Notes under the pieces: generated by a model | Databases searched by the model: none | The model's input: the letters and a program-made list of their open reading frames with translations, nothing else | Told to the model about the DNA's origin: nothing | Shown: in pieces, positions 53,044-64,000 of the stretch | Position numbering within the stretch: the stretch's first letter is position 1 | Layout of the letters: every line of letters starts with the position of its first letter | Program-made: the position numbers and the translations under genes | NCBI RefSeq assembly: GCF_002216145.1 | Contig: NZ_CP022278.1 | Span: 434,001 to 498,000 of the forward strand | Direction of reading: 5' to 3' | Source: Neisseria chenwenguii | GTDB taxonomy: Bacteria; Pseudomonadota; Gammaproteobacteria; Burkholderiales; Neisseriaceae | Length of the DNA stretch: 64,000 nt

Positions 53044-55278
53044 TCATCCGCCCTGCTCCAGCGGCTTTTTCTGCCAATAAAATTTCCCCGTTTTCAGACG
53101 GCCTTGCGCCACTTCCGCGCCGCCCAGCTCAAACCAGAGCGCTCCCGACAAATCGGTACGCAAAAGGCGGATGCCGTGGGCACTAAGGCGGGTTTGCACG
53201 GCTTTGGCGGGATGTCCGTAGCCGTTGGCATAGCCGGAAGAGGCGACGGCGTAAGTCGGGGAAACGGTGTTGAGAAACGCGCCCGCCGATGAGCTGTTGC
53301 TGCCGTGGTGACCCAAAACCAACACATTGCTGAACAGCGCGGCGCCGTATTTTTCCACCAGCGCCAGCTCGCCCGCCTACCCCAAATCGCCCGTCAGCAA
53401 CGCGGCCTGTTTGCCTGCCACCACGCGCAACACACAGCTTTGGTCGTTGTCTTCGCCACTGAAATGTTCAGACGGCCTCAGCAGTTCAAACCAAACGCCG
53501 TCCCATTGCCAGCGTGTTTCGCGGCAAAACGCGGCCTGTGGATAAAATTCGGGCTGCCCCGCGAGAATTTCGGCGGCGGGCTGCGCGCGGGAAACGGCGG
53601 GGAAACCGCCGTCATGGTCGGTATCATGGTGGGAAAGGATGAGTTTGTCCAAACGGCGCACGCCCAGCGCGTTCAGGCTGGGCACGATGCCCGCATTGGC
53701 GGCCTGCGCCGTGCCTGCGTCGAATAATAGATTGTGGTTTTGCGTTTGCAGCAACACCGAAAGCCCCTGCCCCGCGTCCATCACCGTCATTTTCAGACGG
53801 CCTGCCGCGGTCGGTTCGGGGCGGTAAAACACGAATCCGAACAGAATCAGGCAGGAAAGCGGTTTCAAGCCCGTGCCGCGCGGCAGCAGGATAATCAGCG
53901 CGGCGGCAAACGCCAAAACCGCCAGCGGCCACGGCGCGGCGGCGACGCCGTATTCGGGCAAAATGTCCGCCAGCCAAACCAAGCCGCGCAGCGTGTATTC
54001 CGCTAAAAATCCGCCCGCCAAACGCAAAGTTTCAGACGGCATTACCGAGCCGGCCAGCGCCAGCGGCGTCAACACCCACGAAAACCACGGAATCATCACG
54101 GCGTTGACCAAGGGGCTGGCCAGCGGCAGCGAGGCAAACAGCCAGCCCAGCATCACCACCGACATCACTGTCGCCGCCCATTGCCCGCGCACCGCTAGCT
54201 TCCAACCGCGCTCGTTCAGACGGCCTGAATCCGCCCACAACAGCGCGCCGACCAAGCCGAACGACAGCCACGTTCCCACACCCAGCGCCGCCAGCGGATC
54301 GAGCAGCAACACCAGCGCAAGCGCCTGCCACCACGCCGCCCAAACCGACGTGCCGCTGCCGCGCCACCACGCCCAAGCCAACACCGCCAGCATCAGCGCG
54401 CTGCGCTGCGTCGGCACGGAAAACCCCGCCAGTCCCGCATAAAACAGCGCACCCGCCGCACCGCCGAGCAACACCCACAATTTCGGCCGCGCGGGCGTAA
54501 ACGGCAGCGGCCGCAGAATCCGTTTGACCAAAAACCCAAACAGCAGCGCTACCATCGTCACATGCAGCCCTGAAATACTGACCAGATGCGTCAGCCCCAG
54601 CGGCCGGAACGCCTGCCACAATTCAGACCTCAGCGCCGACTGTTCGCCTATGCTCAATGCCCGCATCAGGCCGATGCCGTCTGAAACGCCCGGATGTCCT
54701 GACGACACTTCCTGCCAGCGGCGGCTGATGTTTTCCCGCCAAACCGTCAGCAGCAGACCACGGTTCGAGGCCAGCGCTTCCCTGCCCTTGCCGGCCATTC
54801 CTACCCCACCGATGCCGTTGGCCAACGCCCACGTTTCGCGGTTCAACCCGCGCAGGTTTACCTCGCCAATCACCGGCCGCACCCGCGCCGACACCTTCCA
54901 CCGGCTGCCGACCGGCCAATCTCGCAGGCGGTAATCCGACAACAGCAGCGTAAACCGCCGCCCCTCATTGTTTACCGCCTCAGCCTCAAACTGTACCCGC
55001 CTTTCATTGCGGTTGGGCAGCCCCGTCACCTCCAGCACCAACGCCGTATCCGCCTGCGCGGCTAACGGCCACTGCATTGAAAGCGCAGCCTCCGTCCGCC
55101 ACACACCGTAAGCCGCGCCGAACAGCATACAAAAAAGCAGCAGCGCGGGTTTGAACTTCCACGCCGCAAAAAGCAAAACAGCCGCTGCCGCCGCCCAAAT
55201 CCAAACAGGCGGCAGCAGCGGCAGCGCAAACGACAAAATCACCCCGACCACCCAGCCGGGCAGTACGTAAGACGGCAT
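53044..55278 (-). pseudogene. comEC: ComEC/ComA DNA-uptake channel with an internal amber codon
   Basis: Inner-membrane channel passing single-stranded DNA during transformation (called ComA in Neisseria). One reading frame of 745 codons: N-terminal OB-like region and membrane helices, the competence domain (LVSISGLHVTMVALLFGFLVK), and a metallo-beta-lactamase-like C-terminus (ILSHHDTDHDGG then VLGHHGSNSSSAG). A TAG at 53377-53379, in LLTGDLG-stop-AGELALVEKYG, removes the last 111 residues including the second histidine motif. The flanking text on both sides stays family-like, so one base change (for example CAG to TAG) explains it. Sequencing error or suppression are alternatives. Confidence 0.88.
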
Positions 55279-55792
55279 AACGGTTTCCCTTTTTATAATT
55301 TTGATTATGATAGTTTAAATTTTGGCGGATGTCATGTTTCAGGGAACGGCGGATGGGAAATGAGGGGGTCAGACTTGTTTAAACACACTTTGACTGCGAC
55401 AGGCTGTCTGAAAATGTGGTTTTCAGACGGCCTCAGCCCTCGCAGGGTGGGGGCAAACCCACCATGATCCGAAAATTTCAGACAGACATTTGCCATTTCA
55501 GACGGCATGAAAACGGTGGGTTTACACCCTACAGCTGTAACAGGCTGTCTGAAAAATTTGTGGAACACCAAACAGCTACCCCACGACTTGCTTGCCATAA
55601 ATCCATTGCAACCCGCAGGCTGGGATTCAGCCCGACAGTCTCAGCAAATGTTTCAGACGGCATTGCCGGGCTGAAGCCCTCCCTACGGCCGCCTGTGGTT
55701 TCGACAGTATAGCAAACGGATAAAACAGGCCGTCTGAAAACCTCAATCCGAAGTTTTCAGACGGCCTGTTGCCGTTAAACCGTTTTACCTGC
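55279..55792. other. Repeat-rich gap between metE and comEC
   Basis: 514 bp without a gene. It holds ordinary DUS and two GGCTGTCTGAAAA variants, degenerate palindromes related to the mutM-flanking repeat (GGCTGGGATTCAGCCCGAC, GGGCTGAAGCCCTCC), and inverted GGTGGG/CCCACC units (GGGTGGGGGCAAACCCACC). The metE terminator is at its right end. Confidence 0.7.
55730..55772. terminator. Inverted DUS terminator after metE
   Basis: CAGGCCGTCTGAAAAC and GTTTTCAGACGGCCTG arms. Confidence 0.85.
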
Positions 55793-58069
55793 CTACTTCG
55801 CCAATTCCGCGCGCAGTTTGCGGGTGACGTTCATCATGACGTCCAACTGCTCGACGGTTTCTTTCCAGCCGCGGGTTTTGAGGCCGCAGTCGGGGTTGAC
55901 CCAGAGGCGTTCGACGGGAACGACTTCCATTGCTTTGCGCAGCAGGCGTTCGACTTCGGCTTCGGTCGGTACGCGCGGGCTGTGTATGTCGTACACGCCG
56001 GGACCGATGTCGTTCGGGTATTTGAATTCGCCGAACGCGGTCAGCAGCTCCATATCCGAGCGTGAGGTTTCGATGGTGATTACGTCGGCATCCATGGCGG
56101 CGATGGCGGGCAGGATGTCGTTGAACTCGGAATAACACATATGGGTGTGGATTTGCGTACTGTCTTCGCAACCGCTTGATGACAGGCGGAATGCTTCGCC
56201 GGCCCAAGCCAAGTATGCGTCCCAGTCGGCACGTTTCAGCGGCAAGCCTTCGCGAATCGCCGGTTCGTCGATTTGGATAATTTTGATGCCTGCTTTTTCC
56301 AAATCCAACACTTCGTCATTCAATGCCAAGGCGATTTGTTTGCACACGGTGGAACGCGGAATGTCGTTGCGCACGAAAGACCATTGCAAAATGGTAACGG
56401 GTCCAGTGAGCATGCCTTTCATCGGGCGTTTGGTCAGGCTTTGTGCGTAGGTTGACCAAGCGACGGTCATCGCGTTCGGGCGGCTGACATCGCCGTAAAT
56501 CACGGGCGGTTTGACGCAGCGGCTGCCGTAGCTCTGCACCCAGCCGTATTGGGTAAAGGCAAAACCACTCAGCAGTTCGCCGAAATATTCCACCATGTCG
56601 TTGCGCTCGGCTTCGCCGTGTACCAAGACGTCGATGTCGAGTTTTTCCTGCGCTTCCACCACCAGCGCAATTTCTTTTTTCATCGCTGCTTCATAATCGG
56701 CGGCGCTGAGTTCGCCTTTTTTAAACACGGCGCGGGCTTGGCGGATTTCCGTGGTTTGCGGGAACGAACCGATGGTCGTGGTCGGCAGCAGCGGCAGGTT
56801 CAGCCATGCCTGTTGCGCTTTGATGCGCTCGGCAAACGGCGATTTGCGCTGATCCGCACCTTCGGGCAGGTCGGCCAAACGTTTGGCGACTTCGGCACGG
56901 TGGATTTCGCTGCTGTTCGCGCGCGAATCGGCAGCGGCCTGACTGTCGGCCAATTCGGCAGCAACCGCTTTGCAGCCTTGATTCAATGCGGTTTTCAACA
57001 CGCGCAATTCTTGGGTTTTCTGCAAAGTGAAGGCCAACCATGAGAACAAGGCAGGTTTGTCGGCTTTCAGCTTTTCTTCCACCGACAAATCATACGGCGC
57101 GTGCAGCAGCGAGCAAGACGAAGAAATCCACAAACGCTCGCCCAACTTGGCTTTCAGCGGCTCAACGGTATCCAACACCTTGTTCAGATTGGCGCGCCAG
57201 ATGTTGCGGCCGTCAATCACACCGGCAGACAAAACTTTGTCGTAATCGGCAAATGCATCCAGCTGCTCGGGCGCACGCACCAAATCAATGTGCAAACCGT
57301 CAACCGGCAAGGCTTTCAGACGGCCTGCGTGTTCGGCTACCGAACCGAAATACGTGCTCAACAGAATTTTGGCGTTCACTTGACCCAAAGCGGCATAGGC
57401 CGTCTGAAAAGCGTCCAGCCATGCTTGCGGCAAATCAACCGTCAGCGCAGGCTCGTCGATTTGAATCCATTCGGCACCGGCAGCCGCCAGCTCGGTCAGG
57501 ATTTCCACATAAACCGGCAACAATTTAGGCAGCAGGCTCAAGCGGTCGAATTCGGTTGCGCCTTTTTCTTTGCCAATCCAAAGGAAAGTCAACGGGCCGA
57601 CAATGGTCGGTTTGGCTTTGTAACCCAACGCCTGCGCTTCTTTGAGCTGTTGCAGGTAATGCGCGGCATTGGCTTTGAATTCGGTATCGGCGTGGAATTC
57701 GGGTACGAGATAGTGATAGTTGGTGTCGAACCATTTGGTCATTTCAATGGCAAACTGCTCTTTGTTGCCGCGTGCCAATTGGAAATATTGTTCCAAAGTC
57801 AGGTTTTGGCTGTCGAAACCGAAACGCGCCGGAATCGCGCCTGTTGCGACTTGCAGGTCTAAAATGTGGTCGTAAAACGTGAAATCGGCAACGGCGACAA
57901 AATCCGCGTCCGCCGCAGCCTGACGGCGCCAGTTTTTCTCACGCAGCGATTTGGCCGTGTCGAGCAATTCCTGTTCGGAAATTTCTTTACGCCAGTATTT
58001 TTCCTGCGCAAACTTCAGTTCGCGAAACGCGCCCACGCGCGGGAAACCTGAAAAATGTAATGTAGCCAT
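55793..58069 (-). CDS. metE: Cobalamin-independent methionine synthase
   Basis: Transfers methyl from methyl-tetrahydrofolate (polyglutamate) to homocysteine, using zinc. 758 residues, two (beta-alpha)8 barrels. The N-terminus [21 protein letters not shown] matches family members; the second barrel has [40 protein letters not shown] and zinc ligands H and C in HTHMCYSEF, plus the late Cys in [17 protein letters not shown] precedes the start. It follows metF after 34 nt, as in other Neisseria, so the methyl donor and acceptor steps are cotranscribed. Confidence 0.98.
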   Translation of the reverse strand: MATLHFSGFPRVGAFRELKFAQEKYWRKEISEQELLDTAKSLREKNWRRQAAADADFVAVADFTFYDHILDLQVATGAIPARFGFDSQNLTLEQYFQLARGNKEQFAIEMTKWFDTNYHYLVPEFHADTEFKANAAHYLQQLKEAQALGYKAKPTIVGPLTFLWIGKEKGATEFDRLSLLPKLLPVYVEILTELAAAGAEWIQIDEPALTVDLPQAWLDAFQTAYAALGQVNAKILLSTYFGSVAEHAGRLKALPVDGLHIDLVRAPEQLDAFADYDKVLSAGVIDGRNIWRANLNKVLDTVEPLKAKLGERLWISSSCSLLHAPYDLSVEEKLKADKPALFSWLAFTLQKTQELRVLKTALNQGCKAVAAELADSQAAADSRANSSEIHRAEVAKRLADLPEGADQRKSPFAERIKAQQAWLNLPLLPTTTIGSFPQTTEIRQARAVFKKGELSAADYEAAMKKEIALVVEAQEKLDIDVLVHGEAERNDMVEYFGELLSGFAFTQYGWVQSYGSRCVKPPVIYGDVSRPNAMTVAWSTYAQSLTKRPMKGMLTGPVTILQWSFVRNDIPRSTVCKQIALALNDEVLDLEKAGIKIIQIDEPAIREGLPLKRADWDAYLAWAGEAFRLSSSGCEDSTQIHTHMCYSEFNDILPAIAAMDADVITIETSRSDMELLTAFGEFKYPNDIGPGVYDIHSPRVPTEAEVERLLRKAMEVVPVERLWVNPDCGLKTRGWKETVEQLDVMMNVTRKLRAELAK

Positions 58070-58103
58070 GTTTACTCTCCTTTAAAAATCAAAATGAACA
58101 ATC

Positions 58104-59080
<977 letters not shown>

Positions 59081-59136
59081 TTCAAATTTTTCAGATTTAT
59101 TATGAATTAAAATAATATAATATGAGCAGGTATATG

Positions 59137-59167
59137 AAAGGCAGTCTGAAAATTTTTTCAGACTGCC
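59137..59167. terminator. Hairpin of variant DUS (GCAGTCTGAA) with matched arms
   Basis: AAGGCAGTCTGAAAA and TTTTCAGACTGCCT: the C-to-A change of the DUS in one arm is mirrored by a G-to-T change in the other, so pairing is kept while the DUS is lost. Confidence 0.75.
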
Positions 59168-59278
59168 TGTGGTCTTTGAAATGAAACGTTCGTCCGAATG
59201 CCGTCTGTAATGGTTAATCCTTAAAGTCGGCTGAACCCAAATCCATAAAAACTGCTGATTTCCGACGCCAAATTTTGA

Positions 59279-59459
59279 AGTTCCTACAATCTGCCCCTCT
59301 CCTGCGCCTTGTGCGCTTGCCCCCGAAGGGGGGAGTGGGGGTTAGGGTGATGCTTCGTAGAAGCACTTTCCGTGTGGCTTTCAAAAAAATTTGCCATTCT
59401 AGGAAGAAAACTGCCCCTCCCCCGCATAAAGCGGGGGAGGGAGCAGATTGCAGAAACCT
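59279..59459. mobile_element. Candidate 181-bp MITE-like element
   Basis: Imperfect inverted ends AGTTCCTACAATCTGCCCC (59279-59297) and, reversed, AGGTTTCTGCAATCTGCTCC at the right end. An internal perfect 11-bp hairpin CCCTCCCCCGC-ATAAA-GCGGGGGAGGG lies at 59415-59441. GCCAAATT occurs just outside on both sides (59267-59274 and 59479-59486) but not at equal distance. No coding capacity. Confidence 0.45.
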
Positions 59460-59683
59460 GACCGTTGCCGATTTTGAGGCCAAATTAAGCTGAAAACTCT
59501 AGAATCATCAACTTTTCAAGCTTTCAGACGGCCTTAATTATTATTCCGTACAGCAAGTACGCCTGCGCGGGAATGACGTCGGTTGAATCATTAACCGTTT
59601 CAGACGGCATTCAAGCAGATGTTTATTAGAGTCTTCAGTTTCTTGAAAAAATTTCACCCTACAAGTTCCACCCAAAAACAAAA

Positions 59684-59713
59684 AAGGCCGTCTGAAATTT
59701 TTCAGACGGCCTT
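59684..59713. terminator. Inverted DUS terminator after the fdnGHI operon
   Basis: AAGGCCGTCTGAAA and TTTCAGACGGCCTT arms around TT. Confidence 0.85.
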
Positions 59714-59735
59714 CGGCTTAATCGGCGCAATTGCC

Positions 59736-60401
59736 TTATTTTCCGGCAGTTTCGGTTTCCGCCTCTTTATCCTGCCTTTCGTTTTTCGCCATCATTTCAC
59801 GATACCAGCGCGGGTGGTGTTTCTTCGCCCAAGCTTGGGAAACGACGCCTTCGACCATGGCGCGGATGGTGCCTTTGACCCAGATGGCGGCGTAAACGTG
59901 GACGATGATGCCGGCAATCAGAATCAGCGCGGCCCATGCGTGAAACAGCAGGGCGAGGCGGACGACGGGGATGGGGAAGTATTCGGCAAAATAGGCGCGC
60001 CATGCAATCAGGCCGGTTACGACCAAGACGATCATGCAGCCTGTCATCAGCCAAAACATACCTTTCTGTCCGCCGTTGTATTTGCCGACGTCGCCGACGC
60101 CGTGGCCTTTCAAAATGGCGACGGGAGAGGACATCCATTTGATGTCTTCTTTATCGAGGAAGTTGTATTTCCAATAGCGGAAAAACTGAACCATAAAGCC
60201 GACAAACATGATAATGCCGATAAACGGGTGCAGCATACGCGCGAGCTGCGGCGTACCGAACACGCCGGTCAGCCAAAAGAAGGCGGGGTAGAAAAAGGCC
60301 AGACCGGAAATGGCCAAGAGACCGAAGCAGAGGGCGACAATCCAATGGTTGACCCGTTCGCTGCGTTTGTAGCGCTGCAATACTTTTTCTTTTTCGCTCA
60401 T
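59736..60401 (-). CDS. fdnI: Formate dehydrogenase, cytochrome b556 subunit (gamma)
   Basis: Inner-membrane diheme subunit that passes electrons from FdnH to the quinone pool. 221 residues, four membrane helices: VNHWIVALCFGLLAISGLAFF (heme His), MLHPFIGIIMFVGFMVQFF (His), MFWLMTGCMIVLVVTGLIAW and LALLFHAWAALILIAGIIVHVYAAIW (His). The basic C-terminal tail is typical. The start codon overlaps the fdnH stop by one base (TAATG), indicating coupling. Confidence 0.95.
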   Translation of the reverse strand: MSEKEKVLQRYKRSERVNHWIVALCFGLLAISGLAFFYPAFFWLTGVFGTPQLARMLHPFIGIIMFVGFMVQFFRYWKYNFLDKEDIKWMSSPVAILKGHGVGDVGKYNGGQKGMFWLMTGCMIVLVVTGLIAWRAYFAEYFPIPVVRLALLFHAWAALILIAGIIVHVYAAIWVKGTIRAMVEGVVSQAWAKKHHPRWYREMMAKNERQDKEAETETAGK

Positions 60402-61312
60402 TATGCGTCCTCCTCTCCTTTCAGGGTTTTGCCGTCTTTACCGATCACTTCGGGCGATTCTTCGGCACGGCTGGGGCCGACGGTGATGTAGTGCAGCCAG
60501 CCGGTAACGGCGGCGGCGGCGATTCCGAAGGTGGCCAGCGGTTTCAGGAAGCCTTTCCAGATTTTGACCGTGGTACTGATCGACGGGTTTTCGGGCAGGC
60601 CGTGGTAAAGATTCGGTTTGTCGGCGTGGTGTAAAACATACATGACGTGGGTTCCGCCGACGCCCTGCGGGTCGTAGAGGCCGGCGTTTTTGTAGCCGCG
60701 GTTGTTCAAATCTTTCACGCGCTCGGCGGCGACGGCTTTCATGTCTTCTTTGGCGCCGAACTGAATCGCGCCTGTCGGGCAGGTTTTGACGCAGGCCGGT
60801 TCTTGGCCGACGGCCACGCGGTCGGAACACAACGTGCATTTGTAGGCACGGTTGTCTTCTTTGTTGATGCGCGGAATATTAAACGGGCAGCCTGCGATGC
60901 AGTAGCCGCAGCCGATGCAGTTTTCCTGATGGAAATCGACGATGCCGTTTTCGTATTGGATGATCGCGCCGGGCGACGGGCAGGCTTTGAGGCAGCCGGG
61001 ATCGGCGCAGTGCATACAGCCGTCTTTGCGGATCAGCCATTCGAGTTTGCCGTTTTCTTCCACTTCGGAAAAACGCATGACCGTCCAGCTTTTGGCCGTC
61101 AGATCCATCGGATTGTCGTAAACGCCGTGGTTTTCGCCGATTTCGTCGCGGATGTCGTTCCACTCCGAACAGGCGACCTGACAGGCTTTGCAGCCGATGC
61201 AGGTGCTCACGTCGATGAGTTTTGCCACTTCGATCGGTTTGCGCACCTGCGGCGGCGGGGTAACGGATGCGGTTGCAGAGCGGCGTTTGATGTCTAGTGA
61301 TTGTAAAGCCAT
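60401..61312 (-). CDS. fdnH: Formate dehydrogenase, iron-sulfur subunit (beta)
   Basis: Carries electrons from the molybdenum site to the cytochrome b subunit through four [4Fe-4S] clusters. 303 residues with four cysteine groups: [49 protein letters not shown] and [23 protein letters not shown]-terminal membrane anchor ([19 protein letters not shown]) fixes it on the periplasmic face, as in E. coli FdnH. AAGGAG precedes the start; the gene starts 11 nt after fdnG. Confidence 0.96.
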   Translation of the reverse strand: MALQSLDIKRRSATASVTPPPQVRKPIEVAKLIDVSTCIGCKACQVACSEWNDIRDEIGENHGVYDNPMDLTAKSWTVMRFSEVEENGKLEWLIRKDGCMHCADPGCLKACPSPGAIIQYENGIVDFHQENCIGCGYCIAGCPFNIPRINKEDNRAYKCTLCSDRVAVGQEPACVKTCPTGAIQFGAKEDMKAVAAERVKDLNNRGYKNAGLYDPQGVGGTHVMYVLHHADKPNLYHGLPENPSISTTVKIWKGFLKPLATFGIAAAAVTGWLHYITVGPSRAEESPEVIGKDGKTLKGEEDA

Positions 61313-61323
61313 TTTTCCGCTCC

Positions 61324-64000
61324 TTATGCTTTTTCAATGTTGACGAGGAAGGTTTTGTATTCGGGGGTTTGCGTATTGCAGTCGCCGACAAACGGAGTCA
61401 GCCCGTTGACCAAATACTGTTTCTGCCCGGATACGTTTTCCCAGCCGCCATGCAGCGGAATGCCGATTTGATGGACGGTTTTGCCGTTGATTTGCAGCGG
61501 TTTGACGCGCTTGGTCACCACGGCTTTGGCCTTGATAAAGGCGCGTTTGTTGAACACTTTGACCCAATCGCCTTTTTGGATGCCCTTCTCTTTTGCCAAC
61601 TCTTCGCTGATTTCGACAAACTGCTCGGGCTGGGCGATCATCAGGAGCTTCACGGACTTTGTCCAGAATTGGAAATGCTCGGTCAGGCGGTAGGTGGTGC
61701 CGACATACGGATATTCGTCGTGCGTATTCACGCGCTCTTTCACGCTGTCAAACAGGCGCATGGCGGGCGCGGAAACGACTTTCGGGTGCAGCGGATTGGT
61801 ACCGATGGGCGATTCCAACGGTTCGTAATGTTCGGGGAACGGCCCGTCCACCAGTTTGCGCGCGGCAAACAGACGGCCTACGCCTTCTTCGTTCATGATA
61901 AACGGATTCATGCCGCTGCCCGGGGCTTCGGTACCTTTGAAGTCGGCCACGTCGGCGCCCATCCATTTTTTGCCGTCCCATTCGATTAACACGCGGTCTT
62001 TGTTCCACGGCGTACCGTCGGGTTTGCACGAAGCGCGGTTGTAGAGGATTCGGCGGTTTGCCGGCCATGCCCACGCCCATTTCGGCGTGTTGCCCAAGCC
62101 GGAATCGGTGTTGTCGCGTCTGTCCATCTGGTTGCCGGCCTGCGTCCACGAGCCGGAAAAAATCCAGGTGGCGCACTCGGTCGTACCGTCGTCGCGCAGT
62201 TGTGCGAAGCCGTCGAGCAGCTCGCCTTTGCGGCGGACGATATTGCCGTCTGAATCTTTAATGTCGGCCAGCGCGTAGCCGTTGGATTCTTTCGCCATTT
62301 CTTCGGGCGTGGGCGCATTCGGATTTTTGTAGTGCCAAGCCAGCTTGGTAATCGGCTCGGGCGCGGTGCCGCCCTCTTTTTCGTACATTTCTTTGAGCAG
62401 CATGTGCAGTTCGCCCAAAATGTCCAAATCCGGCAGCGCTTCGCCCGGCGGATTCTGACCCGGATGATGCCATTGCAGCCAGCGCGAAGAGTTCACAATC
62501 GATCCGGCCTCCTCGGCAAAACAGGGAGTCGGCAGGCGGAAGACTTCGGTTTGGATTTTCGACGGATCGACGTTGTGCGCCTCGCCGTGGTTTTCCCAGA
62601 AAGATGCCGTTTCCGTTTTCAGCGGATCCATCACGACCATGTATTTGAGTTTGGAAAACGCTTCGGTCACGCGGTTGGCATCGGGAAAAGAACCCTGCGC
62701 GTTAAAGCCCTGTACCAAAAGGCCGTTTACCTTGCCCTGATACATCATTTCGACAAGCTGCAAAATATCGTACATTTTGTCCCATTTCGGCAGCCAGTCG
62801 TAGCCCCAGTTGTTTTCTTTGGTAGCGTTTTCTCCATACATCCATTTCAGGAAGCTGACAAAGAAGGCAGGCGTATTGCCCCAGTAGTTCAACTGGTTGG
62901 GCTGCAAGGCTTTCGGCGTTTGCTTGGCAATGTAGTCTTGAAAAGTCGGATGGTTGCTTTCAGACGGCAGAGTCAGATAACCCGGCAGCGAAGTCGAGAG
63001 CAAACCCAAGTCCGACAAGCCTTGGATGTTGGAATGGCCACGCAGCGCATTCACGCCGCCGCCCGACATGCCGATGTTGCCCAAAAGAAGCTGAACCATC
63101 GCCATCGTGCGGATGATCTGGCTGCCGGTGGTGTGCTGCGTCCAGCCCAGCGCGTAGAGAATCGTGCCCGCTTTTTCCGGTGCGGCGGTTTCGCCCCACG
63201 CTTCGGCGATTTTCAGGAAATCTTCTTTTTTGGTACCGCAAACGGTTGTCATCATTTCCAAGGTGTAGCGGCTATAATGTTTTTTCATCAGCTGCCACAC
63301 GCTGCGCGGATGCTGCAGCGTCGGGTCGGTTTTGGCATAGCCGCTGCCGTCGAGCTCGTAATACCAAGTTTCGTTGTCGTATTTTTTCTTGGCTTCGTCG
63401 TAACCGCTGAACAAACCCTCGTCGAAATCAAAACCTTCGGCTACGATAAACGACGCGTTGGTATAGGATTTAACGTATTCCCACTGGATTTTATCGTTGG
63501 CAATCAGCCAGTTGATCAGCGCACCCAAAAATACGATGTCGCTGCCCGAACGGATCGGCGCATAAAAATCGGCCACGGAAGCAGTGCGGTTGAAACGCGG
63601 ATCGACCACGAATAATTTCGTGCCTTTTTTCTTTTTCGCCTCAATCACCCATTTGAAGCCCACAGGGTGCGCCTCGGCGGCGTTACCGCCCATCACCATA
63701 ATAAAATCAGCGTGTTGGATGTCCACAAACGTATTGGTCATCGCACCGCGGCCGAAAGTCGAAGCCAACGCCGATACGGTCGGACCGTGGCACACACGCG
63801 CCTGCGCATCGGTGGCGACGATGCCGAGCGAGCGCATCCATTTTTGCGTAAGGATACCGGTTTCGTTGGAAGAAGCAGAAGCCGTCAGCATACCCAAGGT
63901 CGGCAGACGGTGGACGGGAACGCCGTTTTCGTTTTGCACAATCAGGTTGGCATCACGGTCGGCTTTGATGTGTTTGGCGATGCGTGTCAGCGCATCGTGC
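61324..64000 (-). CDS. fdnG: Formate dehydrogenase, major (molybdopterin) subunit, 5' end beyond window
   Basis: Periplasmic catalytic subunit of respiratory formate dehydrogenase. About 891 residues are visible, reading in from the window edge (...[16 protein letters not shown]); some 120-150 N-terminal residues, including the Tat signal and first [4Fe-4S] cluster, lie outside. The active-site block reads [23 protein letters not shown]: codon TGC (63790-63792) encodes cysteine where E. coli FdnG has selenocysteine. Other cofactor regions: [22 protein letters not shown] and [26 protein letters not shown]. First gene of fdnG-fdnH-fdnI. Confidence 0.96.
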   Translation of the reverse strand, partial: HDALTRIAKHIKADRDANLIVQNENGVPVHRLPTLGMLTASASSNETGILTQKWMRSLGIVATDAQARVCHGPTVSALASTFGRGAMTNTFVDIQHADFIMVMGGNAAEAHPVGFKWVIEAKKKKGTKLFVVDPRFNRTASVADFYAPIRSGSDIVFLGALINWLIANDKIQWEYVKSYTNASFIVAEGFDFDEGLFSGYDEAKKKYDNETWYYELDGSGYAKTDPTLQHPRSVWQLMKKHYSRYTLEMMTTVCGTKKEDFLKIAEAWGETAAPEKAGTILYALGWTQHTTGSQIIRTMAMVQLLLGNIGMSGGGVNALRGHSNIQGLSDLGLLSTSLPGYLTLPSESNHPTFQDYIAKQTPKALQPNQLNYWGNTPAFFVSFLKWMYGENATKENNWGYDWLPKWDKMYDILQLVEMMYQGKVNGLLVQGFNAQGSFPDANRVTEAFSKLKYMVVMDPLKTETASFWENHGEAHNVDPSKIQTEVFRLPTPCFAEEAGSIVNSSRWLQWHHPGQNPPGEALPDLDILGELHMLLKEMYEKEGGTAPEPITKLAWHYKNPNAPTPEEMAKESNGYALADIKDSDGNIVRRKGELLDGFAQLRDDGTTECATWIFSGSWTQAGNQMDRRDNTDSGLGNTPKWAWAWPANRRILYNRASCKPDGTPWNKDRVLIEWDGKKWMGADVADFKGTEAPGSGMNPFIMNEEGVGRLFAARKLVDGPFPEHYEPLESPIGTNPLHPKVVSAPAMRLFDSVKERVNTHDEYPYVGTTYRLTEHFQFWTKSVKLLMIAQPEQFVEISEELAKEKGIQKGDWVKVFNKRAFIKAKAVVTKRVKPLQINGKTVHQIGIPLHGGWENVSGQKQYLVNGLTPFVGDCNTQTPEYKTFLVNIEKA

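Noticed and set aside
53044..53358. Independent small gene with GHHGSNSSS motif downstream of comEC
   Set aside because: Same frame as comEC and matches its C-terminal domain; only a TAG separates them.
63790..63792. Selenocysteine codon in fdnG
   Set aside because: The codon is TGC, not TGA, so no recoding is needed.

Overview
This window comes from a Neisseria chromosome. The 10-base DNA uptake sequence GCCGTCTGAA (DUS) occurs dozens of times on both strands. It is mostly preceded by AG and only sometimes by AT, and it is often arranged as inverted pairs that double as transcription terminators. The AG form argues for a commensal Neisseria rather than N. meningitidis or N. gonorrhoeae, where the AT form dominates. 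Gene content fits: monomeric isocitrate dehydrogenase, a metF-metE pair, an eno-ftsB pair, dRS3 repeats and a ComEC-type competence channel. No rRNA, CRISPR array, prophage or transposase gene was found.

Layout. 1-23.5 kb is housekeeping: nlaA, mutM, a methyltransferase with fpr, eno-ftsB, guaB, nlpD, fxsA, trpA-accD, gpx, fbp, rlmJ, pgm, rluE, tRNA-Ser, icd, prmB, a LemA-like protein and panC. 23.6-32.7 kb is a six-gene leftward operon that looks like a surface-glycan assembly and export locus: COG4671-type glycosyltransferase, two GT4-type glycosyltransferases, an ABC exporter, a protein with two kinase-like (APH) domains, and UDP-glucose dehydrogenase. Three of the six genes carry inactivating lesions: two in-frame stops, one frameshift, and two frameshifts. 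A porin is divergent from this operon. 34.5-40 kb holds panB, two tRNA-Thr genes, a spermidine-synthase-like gene, a hydrolase, an orphan AlgZ-type sensor kinase and argH. 40.2-50 kb is a glycogen/maltodextrin cluster (glgP, glgX, and a single 1532-residue MalQ-GlgB fusion with a lysine-rich repeat tail). 50-59 kb holds slyD, a repeat lipoprotein, a GlcD-like flavoenzyme, comEC with an internal amber codon, and metF-metE. The right edge holds fdnI-fdnH-fdnG of a respiratory formate dehydrogenase; fdnG runs off the window and uses cysteine where the E. coli enzyme uses selenocysteine.

How the parts work together. The glycan locus would take UDP-glucose to UDP-glucuronate (Ugd), assemble a short glycan with three glycosyltransferases and move it across the inner membrane with the ABC exporter; in this strain it appears to be decaying or switched off. 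The glycogen cluster provides phosphorolysis (GlgP), debranching (GlgX), disproportionation (MalQ) and branching (GlgB), with the last two joined in one polypeptide. glgC and glgA are not in the window.

Intergenic space is rich in small repeats: paired DUS hairpins, a recurrent CTTCGGCTACGCTCAG-type module, an 18-bp palindrome on both sides of mutM, a dRS3-bounded element, and two candidate mini-elements with inverted ends. Lesions were inferred by reading translated frames by eye; sequencing error cannot be excluded from a single sequence.
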